A DNA stretch of 11,320 nucleotides from Gammaproteobacteria bacterium (GTDB taxonomy: Bacteria; Pseudomonadota; Gammaproteobacteria; Pseudomonadales; Litorivicinaceae): assembly GCA_002717305.1 (NCBI GenBank), contig PBDH01000048.1, forward strand, positions 1 to 11,320, read 5' to 3'. A program made the translations under genes and the position numbers. The notes beneath the pieces were generated by a model. It saw nothing but the letters and a program-made list of their open reading frames with translations, had not been told where the DNA came from and made no database searches. Shown one piece after another: positions 1 through 5,780 of the stretch (the first letter of the stretch is position 1; every line of letters starts with the position of its first letter).

Positions 1-18
1 CCCTATAAGGGTTATTTT
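1..18 (+). terminator. possible hairpin followed by T-rich tract at left edge
   Basis: CCCT-ATA-AGGG can form a 4-bp stem with a 3-base loop, followed by a T-rich stretch (TTATTTT). It could be the tail of a terminator for a plus-strand gene to the left, and it also lies downstream of the minus-strand gene that ends at 38. The stem is short and cut by the window edge, so this is weak. Positions 19-37 hold nothing else I can identify. Confidence 0.2.
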
Positions 19-37
19 ACGTGATAAGAAGTTTGTT

Positions 38-247
38 TTACGCAAGGCTTGTTGACTCCATTTGAAGCCTTTCAAGACGTGCTAACCTTTCGTCGATGTC
101 AGAGTTCTTTTCAAGGTTGCTGATGAACTTTGAATAGAAATAAATTTGGTAAATTAGCACGAAAGTTGTGAGCGCGAAAAGCCCCACTCCAAGAGTTGAC
201 GCATTGCCCTTTTTGTCAAGATATTGAGTAGGAATTTGAGATGCCAT
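38..247 (-). CDS. small single-pass membrane protein, unknown function
   Basis: I do not recognise this 69-residue protein. A polar N-terminus (MASQIPTQYLDKKG) precedes one hydrophobic segment at about residues 19-42 (GVGLFALTTFVLIYQIYF and following), then a charged, probably coiled-coil tail (IDERLARLERLQME). That is the layout of a small bitopic anchor with a helical cytoplasmic or periplasmic tail. I chose the ATG at 245-247. A longer frame from 319 would run into the divergent gene's coding sequence, and it adds residues with no relation to the rest. The leader is A/T-rich without a Shine-Dalgarno, and a TATTTTTG element sits 15-22 bases upstream. It is divergent from the large operon, so it may be a separate transcript. 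A phage spanin-, holin- or plasmid-anchor-like role is possible but unsupported. Confidence 0.6.
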   Translation of the reverse strand: MASQIPTQYLDKKGNASTLGVGLFALTTFVLIYQIYFYSKFISNLEKNSDIDERLARLERLQMESTSLA

Positions 248-259
248 GACTTTATTTTG
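236..259 (+). promoter_or_regulatory. weak candidate promoter for the plus-strand operon
   Basis: A TTG at 236-238 and a near-consensus TATTTTG at 253-259 (one base short of TAnnTTTG) precede the ATG at 275 by about 15 bases. Spacing is shorter than usual. It is listed because the gap between divergent genes is only 27 bp, so any operon promoter must lie here, inside the minus-strand gene, or left of the window. Confidence 0.2.
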
Positions 260-261
260 AA

Positions 262-269
262 CAAAAATA
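262..269 (-). promoter_or_regulatory. candidate Bacteroidota -7 element for the minus-strand gene
   Basis: Read on the minus strand, this is TATTTTTG, an exact match to the Bacteroidota -7 consensus TAnnTTTG. It lies 15 bases upstream of the ATG at 247, which would give a very short leader. I see no TTG at the expected -33 position, so support comes from the single element and its place in the divergent gap. Confidence 0.3.
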
Positions 270-274
270 CAAAA

Positions 275-613
275 ATGAGTAAGCGTTATCGCGGAGAATT
301 GCTTGAAGGCCCAAGTCACAAAGAAGGTGGCATCCCTGTGCGTGTTGGGGAATCCAACATGGTCGAGATGGAAGGAGGAGAGGGCGTTGTCAATAAGCGG
401 TCTATGTCTTCAGAGAAGAAGTACAACTTTGAGGGTGGCGAAAAAACGACTTGCGAAATAGTTAGCGAATTAAATCAGAAAGAAGGACAAGGAGTCAAGT
501 TCGACTGCGACGATGTTGAAGGCAAGAAATACAAGTTTGAGAGAGGTGGTATTTTATCACCTTCTTTTTTGCCGTCAAACATTAGATACCATTTTCTTCA
601 ACTTTACATCTAA
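275..613 (+). CDS. small protein with phage-type Gly-Gly-Glu (EGGEGVVNKRS) motif
   Basis: This 112-residue protein opens the operon. Residues 11-23 read GPSHKEGGIPVRV. They are followed by VEMEGGEGVVNKRSM, and then by two related aromatic/Gly blocks (KKYNFEGGE and KKYKFERGG) about 35 residues apart. From memory, the pattern of a His-x-x-GGIPV segment followed by VE.EGGE.VVNKRS recurs in phage and phage-like proteins of Bacteroidota, sometimes inside long structural proteins. That is recall, not a search result, and the function is unknown. I prefer the ATG at 275. The in-frame ATG at 224 would overlap the start of the divergent gene and adds 17 residues outside the conserved pattern. The leader is A-rich with no Shine-Dalgarno. 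Its stop TAA shares an A with the next gene's ATG (TAATG at 613), implying coupled translation. Confidence 0.65.
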   Translation: MSKRYRGELLEGPSHKEGGIPVRVGESNMVEMEGGEGVVNKRSMSSEKKYNFEGGEKTTCEIVSELNQKEGQGVKFDCDDVEGKKYKFERGGILSPSFLPSNIRYHFLQLYI

Positions 614-1317
614 TGGCAGAAGCAATTTTTTCAGGTGACAGGACAATCAAACTTGTCAAGCAACTAATCAGATACGATATTCCATTTCTCTTGCTTGGAA
701 AGTCGTCTATCGGAAAGTCATATTCTATCATTGAAATGACCGAGCGATGGAGGATGCCCAAGTCATTGCTTTACATCGGGTCAGAAAAGCCTTCCAACAT
801 TGAGGGCTTGCCTCGATTAACAGGAAGAAGGGCAGGAGGAGACATCTTGGAATTTTACAAGCCAAATTGGTTTCCAAGCACATTCCTAATTGAAGCGTAT
901 GTCAGCAATGGCAAGAAAATCTTTGACAAATATGTAGAAGACTTCTTCGATGGAGACAAAGCAGGGTGCATCACAGGAGAAAATTTTAAAGCCCTCAATA
1001 GCATTTTTGAAGGTCTTTTTGTTTGGACTTGGGAGAGCAATACAACCACCAAGCAAGAAATGAAACTTCAATCTATGACAGGGGGTTTGGGGGATAATTT
1101 TTTGAACGATAAAGGGATGGAGGTGGAAAGAGAACTTTTTTCTGATGCCGAGTTGTTCAAAATGCAAGACGAAGCCGCCGAAGAAGGTAAAGATGTGGTG
1201 GTTCGAGATGATGTCAGAGACCTTTGTTTGTATTTAAGCACGTTGCTTGGCTACGGCAACTTTTGGCTCATTTTGGACGAGTTGGATAAAGTAGATGAGA
1301 GCGAACAAGACAAGTAA
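613..1317 (+). CDS. MoxR-like AAA+ ATPase, N-terminal part (Walker A and B), ended by in-frame TAA
   Basis: MoxR-family AAA+ ATPases are chaperone-like hexamers that usually act with VWA-domain partners. This 234-residue piece carries Walker A GKSSIGKS (residues 29-36). A post-Walker-A segment with IEGLPRL and YKPNWFP (63-88) fits the AAA_5/MoxR pattern. Walker B LILDELDKVDE (219-229) follows. Between about residues 91 and 200 lies an unusually long insertion, since MoxR proteins normally pass quickly from this region to Walker B. The frame stops five codons after Walker B, before sensor 1 and the arginine finger, so this fragment alone should not make a working ATPase. The next frame continues in the same phase and supplies the missing parts. 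The ATG at 613 overlaps the preceding stop. It is best read as the first third of one 613-2649 gene. Confidence 0.85.
   Translation: MAEAIFSGDRTIKLVKQLIRYDIPFLLLGKSSIGKSYSIIEMTERWRMPKSLLYIGSEKPSNIEGLPRLTGRRAGGDILEFYKPNWFPSTFLIEAYVSNGKKIFDKYVEDFFDGDKAGCITGENFKALNSIFEGLFVWTWESNTTTKQEMKLQSMTGGLGDNFLNDKGMEVERELFSDAELFKMQDEAAEEGKDVVVRDDVRDLCLYLSTLLGYGNFWLILDELDKVDESEQDK
1315..1317 (+). other. in-frame TAA interrupting the MoxR-like ATPase gene
   Basis: The codons before it encode DESEQDK and those after it APLLHIVRERI, in the same phase. MoxR-type ATPases normally run unbroken from Walker B through such an 'apLLhivrer' helix to sensor 1. A one-base change from CAA, GAA or AAA would produce this TAA. 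TAA also ends the frames at 613, 2649, 4819 and 5780, where it overlaps the next start, so global reassignment of TAA is unlikely. Confidence 0.85.
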
Positions 1318-1323
1318 GCTCCA

Positions 1324-2649
1324 TTGCTTCACATTGTAAGAGAGCGAATCATTAAGGATTATTCAATGCGAACGCTAAATGAAGGCAAAGGTGCGGGCGT
1401 TCCTAAAAAGGTCAAGGCAGGTTCAAATTATGAAGTTGTAAAATCCCAACTCGACGAAGCGATTGAGTTGAAAATGCCCTTGTTGGATACCCGCATCATT
1501 GGTATTGCAAACGCGACCGCAGACATTGAGGACGCTCTTTTCAGACGTTTTTGCCACCTCATCATTGAAGAAATCATGTATGTAAGCACTCCACCTACTG
1601 AATTGGAAGGAATGAGAATGTGCTTGAATGACGTAACCAAGGATAGCCAAGCAGGTGCGCTTATGGAAGACCTTGATTTCAAACTTTTGAATGAGGTCAA
1701 CCTGCAATGGCAATTTGGATTTTTGCCAACCATGCTCAATCAAAGGGATAGGGGAGCCAACTATATTTTTGAGGACTTCATCAATGAAATGAATGAGGCA
1801 GGTTTTTCCAAGGGGACGCAGGACGCAATTATTGCAGGAAAAAAGTCGTCTCAAGAAGAACTCTACATTCAAACCAAAACGACGGCATTGTTCAAAATTA
1901 TCAGGAACAACTTTGGAGTAGATGACGAAATGGATGGAGGCGATAGTTTACGCCTTCAACAAGGCATCTACAAGTGTTTGGCTTCAGCGATGTTAGGGGG
2001 TAGTGGCACATATTCCATGCAAACGGCAGGGTCAGAAGCCTCCTCGTCTGCGACACCTTCAACTTCAGTTAGCGCATTGAAACAAATGATTCAAGACGCT
2101 CTTGATGACGCAGATGGTGATGCCGAAATTGCCGCAGTTTCGTTATTGGTAGATATGAAGTCGCAATCCCAAAGCGTAACTAACAATAGCGAGGCGATTG
2201 ATTGGATGGAAAAACTTTTGGGATTGGTGGAAGAAAGTGAAGGAACACCCCTCCGTAAGCAAATGGTCATGAATTTCTACTCGGATGCAATCGGATTTAT
2301 TGCACGTCACAAGGCTTCGTCTGATGAAAAAGACCAACTAATTCGTTTCGTCAATCAATTCATCAATAAAGGTATCATGGGCTATGAGGATATGGATGAA
2401 TATAAAGACATGGCGGGGGATATGGATACGAAGAAGGTAAATCCTGTTTCTCTTCAAAAATTGACGGCAATGCACTCACTTAACGCTTTGCAAGCAAAGC
2501 AAGTAAAACTTGTGCCTCTATTACGCGCTTTGAAAAAGTTTGATTATATCGAAGCCGCAAAGACAATCCTTGATTCGTATGAAGCAAGGGCGACGACCGA
2601 TAAGCAGAAAGCACAAATTGAAAAATTGAGAGAGACATACGCTTCTTAA
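1324..2649 (+). CDS. MoxR-like AAA+ ATPase, C-terminal part (sensor 1, arginine finger, helical tail)
   Basis: This frame is in phase with 613-1317. It begins APLLHIVRER and holds the sensor 1 / arginine-finger block RIIGIANATADIEDALFRRF, with sensor Asn at residue 63 and Arg 74-75 counted from the TTG at 1324. A helical lid-like region follows, then a Ser/Thr/Ala linker (about 228-250, SGTYSMQTAGSEASSS), then a mostly helical, acidic tail of about 190 residues that I do not recognise. No convincing start exists: 1324 is a TTG with no ribosome site and no overlap with the previous stop, and the next ATG is at 1366. The product is probably made only as part of a full-length protein (about 677 residues plus one decoded at the stop), or not at all. 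The stop TAA overlaps the next ATG at 2649. Confidence 0.8.
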   Translation: MLHIVRERIIKDYSMRTLNEGKGAGVPKKVKAGSNYEVVKSQLDEAIELKMPLLDTRIIGIANATADIEDALFRRFCHLIIEEIMYVSTPPTELEGMRMCLNDVTKDSQAGALMEDLDFKLLNEVNLQWQFGFLPTMLNQRDRGANYIFEDFINEMNEAGFSKGTQDAIIAGKKSSQEELYIQTKTTALFKIIRNNFGVDDEMDGGDSLRLQQGIYKCLASAMLGGSGTYSMQTAGSEASSSATPSTSVSALKQMIQDALDDADGDAEIAAVSLLVDMKSQSQSVTNNSEAIDWMEKLLGLVEESEGTPLRKQMVMNFYSDAIGFIARHKASSDEKDQLIRFVNQFINKGIMGYEDMDEYKDMAGDMDTKKVNPVSLQKLTAMHSLNALQAKQVKLVPLLRALKKFDYIEAAKTILDSYEARATTDKQKAQIEKLRETYAS

Positions 2650-3842
2650 TGGCTTTTGATGTTCAATTCCCCGACAATCCCTTTGAGGATTTTGATACGT
2701 TCTTTGATTGGTATCGTCAAACCATAGAGCGGAATATGCCCGTGCCCATGAGCGTAGTAGATGGCTCCTCTGAACCATCGAAATATGCTCGTATGCTCCC
2801 AAGTCTTTCAGAAGAACAGGAAAAATTTTTATATGACGAGATTAGGGGAATTGTAAATCTTCCCGACGATGTTTTTTTGATGTATGACCGAAGTTGTGAG
2901 ACTATTTATAGCTATTGGGACACTCAAAAAAATGTTTACAGAATTGCCGTAAATACGCCGTTTTTTCTGACGCTTGCGTTTCCCCAAACCACAAAGACGG
3001 GCATGACTCATGAATTGGGTCATATTTTCAATGGGGATTGCTTGAATGCAGACCCGTGTCACTCGTATTGTGGAAACATCTGCGCGGACGTGAGAATCAA
3101 TGCGACGCTTGGTGATGAGGCTTGTGATATGCTTATGTCAGTATTCAACTTCCGAGCAAGCAAATTGCCTTTTGTTCCGTCACGATGGTATCCTAAATAC
3201 AATTTGCCTGTCAACGAAGCAGGGTGGCCGTATGAAATCGCACACAATGCGTATCACATGGTACAACCTGATGATGATTGCACCAAGAAAGAGCAACCCC
3301 CGCAAGAAGACGAGGGCGAAGGCGAAGGTCAGGGCGAAGGTCAGGGCGAAGGTCAAGGCGAAGGCCAAGGCGAAGGTCAAGGCGAAGGTCAAGGAGAAGG
3401 CGAAGCGCGTGATGGTGAGACCCCACCCCCTTCAAGCGGTCGCGGGAGAGGACAAGGAGAAGGTGAAGGAGACGGCGAGGACGAGGGAGGAGGTCAAGGA
3501 GAGGGACAGGGTGGAACAGGAACGGGAGGTAGTGTTGGGGAAGGTGTAAATGACCCTCGTATAAACAAAGTCAAAGAAACACCTATTGGAGAGGCGGGAG
3601 GAACAAGAGGAGAAGAAGTCCCCGAAAAAGAAGGGGAGGGAGAACCGCCTGTTTTGACACCCGAAGAAAAAGCTATTCAGGAAAAAATCGGAAAAAAACG
3701 TATTGCAAAAAGTGCTGAAAGGAGCATTGAAGGCATCGACTCGTTGCTCGAAAGTGAAAACGTAACCGAATCTGAAAAAACCAAATTGCGACGAAAGAGA
3801 GGTCAGTTTGAGGAGTTAATCAAGCAAATTGAAGCGTCATGA
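2649..3842 (+). CDS. DUF2201-like zinc metallopeptidase-domain protein with disordered Gly/Glu/Gln-rich tail
   Basis: This 397-residue protein has MTHELGHIFNGD at residues 119-130. H121, E122 and H125 form an HExxH zinc site. A downstream ICADVRIN (144-151) places Asp147 and Asn151 like the conserved AaDyxiN segment of DUF2201-type, VWA-associated metallopeptidase domains, so Asp147 is a candidate third ligand. Four Cys (131, 137, 141, 145) and His138 lie between these motifs. Residues about 215-345 are low-complexity, including six GEGQ repeats (225-248), and should be disordered. The last 50 residues are charged and helical. In DUF2201 proteins the VWA domain follows in the same chain; here it is the next gene, overlapping by 4 bases (ATGA). 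There is no signal peptide, so a cytoplasmic location is likely. The predicted role, as client-cutting or scaffold partner of the MoxR ATPase, is inferred from context. Confidence 0.75.
   Translation: MAFDVQFPDNPFEDFDTFFDWYRQTIERNMPVPMSVVDGSSEPSKYARMLPSLSEEQEKFLYDEIRGIVNLPDDVFLMYDRSCETIYSYWDTQKNVYRIAVNTPFFLTLAFPQTTKTGMTHELGHIFNGDCLNADPCHSYCGNICADVRINATLGDEACDMLMSVFNFRASKLPFVPSRWYPKYNLPVNEAGWPYEIAHNAYHMVQPDDDCTKKEQPPQEDEGEGEGQGEGQGEGQGEGQGEGQGEGQGEGEARDGETPPPSSGRGRGQGEGEGDGEDEGGGQGEGQGGTGTGGSVGEGVNDPRINKVKETPIGEAGGTRGEEVPEKEGEGEPPVLTPEEKAIQEKIGKKRIAKSAERSIEGIDSLLESENVTESEKTKLRRKRGQFEELIKQIEAS
3321..3392 (+). repeat. 12-bp tandem repeat encoding GEGQ x6
   Basis: Six near-identical units of GGCGAAGGYCAR lie in frame inside the metallopeptidase gene, followed by a diverged seventh (GGAGAAGGCGAA). 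Only third-codon positions vary between units. The repeat lies in the disordered linker, where length change would be tolerated. The repetitiveness also opens long basic-residue frames on both strands, which are not genes. Confidence 0.9.
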
Positions 3843-4819
3843 GTTTAGAGTCATTGCAAAAGAAATACGACAAGATTCTCAATGAGACAAAGGATGTCAC
3901 CATGCCTATCATTGATAGATTGTCAGGTAATCCAAGCCCCGCTGAAGCACAGGCGGCAGAAGACGATGGCATTATCTACAAGCCGTGTGGTGTGAGTAAG
4001 AGGGTTCCAAAACTTACTCCACGGCAACTTGATGAAGCAAAGCAGACTCAACAGGAAATCACGAAACAAGTGGATGACAACCCATTTGAATATCCTGATG
4101 CGGCACAAGTCCGAGGAGGCAATTCACCAAACCGAGAGCAGACAGGCACAAGCCGAGAGAAGATTTCTCTTCCTACGATGGGCAAGCCCAAGTGGTTCAA
4201 AGAACTGAAAGACCTAATAAAAGGTTTTGGTAGGCCAACGCGAAAGCGTGGAAAAACGGGTTACGACGTTGAAAGTTTGATTCGTGGAGTTGTCGAGAAG
4301 GAAAGGGACAAATTGAAAAGAAGAGGAGACCTTGCCTTCACCATTGTGGATACTTCGGGGTCTATGCTTGCAAAGGCGGCAACAGGAAGGACATATATGC
4401 AAGAGTTGACGAAGTATGTCCCTCAAATTGTCCAAGACTATGATGGCTTTGTTTATGTGATTGATACGGAAATCAAAGACATTTTCACAAATAGGCAAAT
4501 AAAAAAGGCCATGAAAAAGGCTACCGCGAATGCCATGATGTTGGCAGGAGGTGGAGGTACTGATTTTACGTTGGCTTACGAGGATATTGTAAGAAAAAAG
4601 AGAGCGGAAGGGTTTGAAGCGTTGGTGATTGTTTTATCGGATGGTGAGGTTTTTCTTCCCGCTGATTTGATTCAGGAATTGAAAAGCACAATTCTCGTGA
4701 TGCCTCTGAAAAACGTCGATTGGTTTTCACGTAATAATCCCGATGTCATGGCGATGGTCGCAAGCCCCGACTTCCCCGCAGTAAAAATTGTAGGCATCGA
4801 CTTCCAAAAAGAAGAATAA
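3839..4819 (+). CDS. VWA-domain protein, partner of MoxR ATPase (C-terminal half of DUF2201-like architecture)
   Basis: This 326-residue protein ends in a von Willebrand A domain from about residue 165. It has a complete MIDAS metal site: DTSGSM (Asp171, Ser173, Ser175), Thr241 in GGGGTDF, and Asp268 in VLSDGE. The preceding segment PKWFKELKDLIKGFGRP and TRKRGKTGYD (about 117-145) resembles the linker before the VWA domain in DUF2201 proteins. Residues 1-115 are charged and largely helical or disordered, with no recognised domain. The ATG at 3839 overlaps the upstream TGA as ATGA, indicating termination-reinitiation and matched production with the metallopeptidase. VWA proteins next to MoxR ATPases typically bridge the ATPase to its substrate; that this one does so is inference. 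The stop TAA overlaps the next ATG. Confidence 0.85.
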   Translation: MSLESLQKKYDKILNETKDVTMPIIDRLSGNPSPAEAQAAEDDGIIYKPCGVSKRVPKLTPRQLDEAKQTQQEITKQVDDNPFEYPDAAQVRGGNSPNREQTGTSREKISLPTMGKPKWFKELKDLIKGFGRPTRKRGKTGYDVESLIRGVVEKERDKLKRRGDLAFTIVDTSGSMLAKAATGRTYMQELTKYVPQIVQDYDGFVYVIDTEIKDIFTNRQIKKAMKKATANAMMLAGGGGTDFTLAYEDIVRKKRAEGFEALVIVLSDGEVFLPADLIQELKSTILVMPLKNVDWFSRNNPDVMAMVASPDFPAVKIVGIDFQKEE

Positions 4820-5529
4820 TGGCAAGCAGAGAACAACAAAATAAGAGCATTGAGTCCTTTATCCTAAATAAAGCGCAAAACTATGTCTATACCCCCGCAG
4901 ACCTTGCGTTTTTTCGCAAATACGACAAGTGCGAAGACTCCGAATTGAACGAAAACGTGGTCTTTGGAAAGCTATGGCAAGAAACCACATCTATGCCTCA
5001 AGCGATTGAAGCAGAAAACAGGTTCAATGGTGATGTCTTGGTGACTCATGGGGGAAGTGGAAAAGCCCTTACGAGTGCGCCAATGGGCGCATCCTTCCAT
5101 GTCATGAATCATGACTATTTCTGCCACGAAATCACAAGAGCGTTGACAAGCGGTCGTCAAAAAGAAAACTTTGTGCGATACGATTTTGGTTCCCTTGCAG
5201 AATACTTTTATGTTGGAAACACAAGTGGCATCCCGACTTATGATTTGGTCATTACCCACCCTCCCGCAACGTGCCGATATGCAGAATTAGACCATGATGA
5301 AATGATGGCTGATTTAGGCGAATCAGATGCGCGAACGTATTACGCCGTGAGGTCGTTTGCCTTTGTGCGACAGGGAGGGGTTCTGATGGTTATTGTACCG
5401 CGTCAGGAGTACCTTAAAACGCACGAAAAAATCGTTGAAAGGCTCTTCCATATCGAAGGTGCAACATTTGATTTTGATGTCCCTGTGGATACGGGAGAAG
5501 AGTTTATTTTGAAATACACAAGAGTATGA
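4819..5529 (+). CDS. N6-adenine methyltransferase-like protein with degenerate catalytic motif
   Basis: This 236-residue protein follows the N6-adenine DNA methyltransferase layout. An NYVYTPADLA segment (21-30) is like the entry motif 'yYTP'. VLVTHGGSG (73-81) stands at the position of the AdoMet-binding motif I 'vLePsaGsG'. DLVITHPPA (142-150) stands at the place of 'DlvvgNPPY'. A following strand, GGVLMVIVP (186-194), matches 'GGrlvfIvP'. The catalytic NPPY is replaced by HPPA, losing both the Asn/Asp that contacts the target amine and the aromatic residue. Motif I also lacks the usual acidic/Pro residues. I expect a non-catalytic, perhaps DNA- or partner-binding, pseudo-methyltransferase. 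DarB-like proteins carry such a domain fused ahead of a helicase; here it lies just upstream of a giant helicase gene. The next gene overlaps by 4 bases (ATGA). Confidence 0.6.
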   Translation: MASREQQNKSIESFILNKAQNYVYTPADLAFFRKYDKCEDSELNENVVFGKLWQETTSMPQAIEAENRFNGDVLVTHGGSGKALTSAPMGASFHVMNHDYFCHEITRALTSGRQKENFVRYDFGSLAEYFYVGNTSGIPTYDLVITHPPATCRYAELDHDEMMADLGESDARTYYAVRSFAFVRQGGVLMVIVPRQEYLKTHEKIVERLFHIEGATFDFDVPVDTGEEFILKYTRV

Positions 5530-5780
5530 GAGAGTTGCCTTTGAAATACATGATGAAAAGTCATAAAAAACGTGTCGAGATGCACCGCGAAATTTTGATG
5601 GCGTTGGAAAACATCAGCAGTAATTCGTTGCAAAACATTTACAGGCAACTGCAAAATGTCGAGGCCAAAAGAATGCTGATTAGAGAACTTTTAATTTCTA
5701 TGACCGAAGGGACAGATTTAAGCACTTCCCTCATTCAGATTGATAACATTATCGGCAGGGACGCACAATACGAAGAGTAA
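5526..5780 (+). CDS. small helical protein, unknown function
   Basis: I do not recognise this 84-residue protein. It is charged and probably all helical (for example ALENISSNSLQNIYRQLQ and KRMLIRELLISM), with no signal peptide, membrane segment or Cys. It overlaps both neighbours: its start lies within ATGA at 5526-5529, and its TAA shares an A with the helicase ATG at 5780. Such placement implies co-translation with the methyltransferase-like protein and the helicase. Its RQLQN (residues 40-44) and TEGTDLS recall RQLQN and IEGVDVM at the start of the downstream giant protein, a short similarity that may be chance. It may be an adaptor or subunit, but this is speculative. Confidence 0.65.
   Translation: MRELPLKYMMKSHKKRVEMHREILMALENISSNSLQNIYRQLQNVEAKRMLIRELLISMTEGTDLSTSLIQIDNIIGRDAQYEE

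Noticed and set aside
224..274. Longer start for the first plus-strand gene
   Set aside because: The extension overlaps the start of the divergent gene and occupies the only possible promoter gap; the conserved-looking protein begins at the ATG at 275.
1315..1317. Genome-wide reassignment of TAA
   Set aside because: TAA ends frames at 613, 2649, 4819 and 5780 exactly where the next gene starts, so it works as a stop in this DNA.
1324..1326. TTG as a genuine start for a separate downstream gene
   Set aside because: There is no ribosome site and no overlap with the previous stop, and it lies within a conserved AAA+ helix that continues from the upstream frame.
1423..1872. Minus-strand frames of 100-149 residues inside the ATPase gene
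   Set aside because: They are antisense to a well-supported coding region and show no domain, start context or neighbouring genes.
3321..3392. Possible CRISPR or regulatory direct repeats
   Set aside because: Units are 12 bp, contiguous, in frame and coding, with no spacers.
3180..3435. Two minus-strand frames with leucine/alanine/arginine repeats
   Set aside because: They are antisense shadows of the same 12-bp repeat and look like membrane or Arg-rich proteins only by chance.
3100..3549. Plus-strand 149-residue frame rich in KAKAKVRAKV
   Set aside because: It is a shifted reading of the GEGQ repeat inside the metallopeptidase gene; the composition is an artefact of the repeat and the frame overlaps a well-supported gene.
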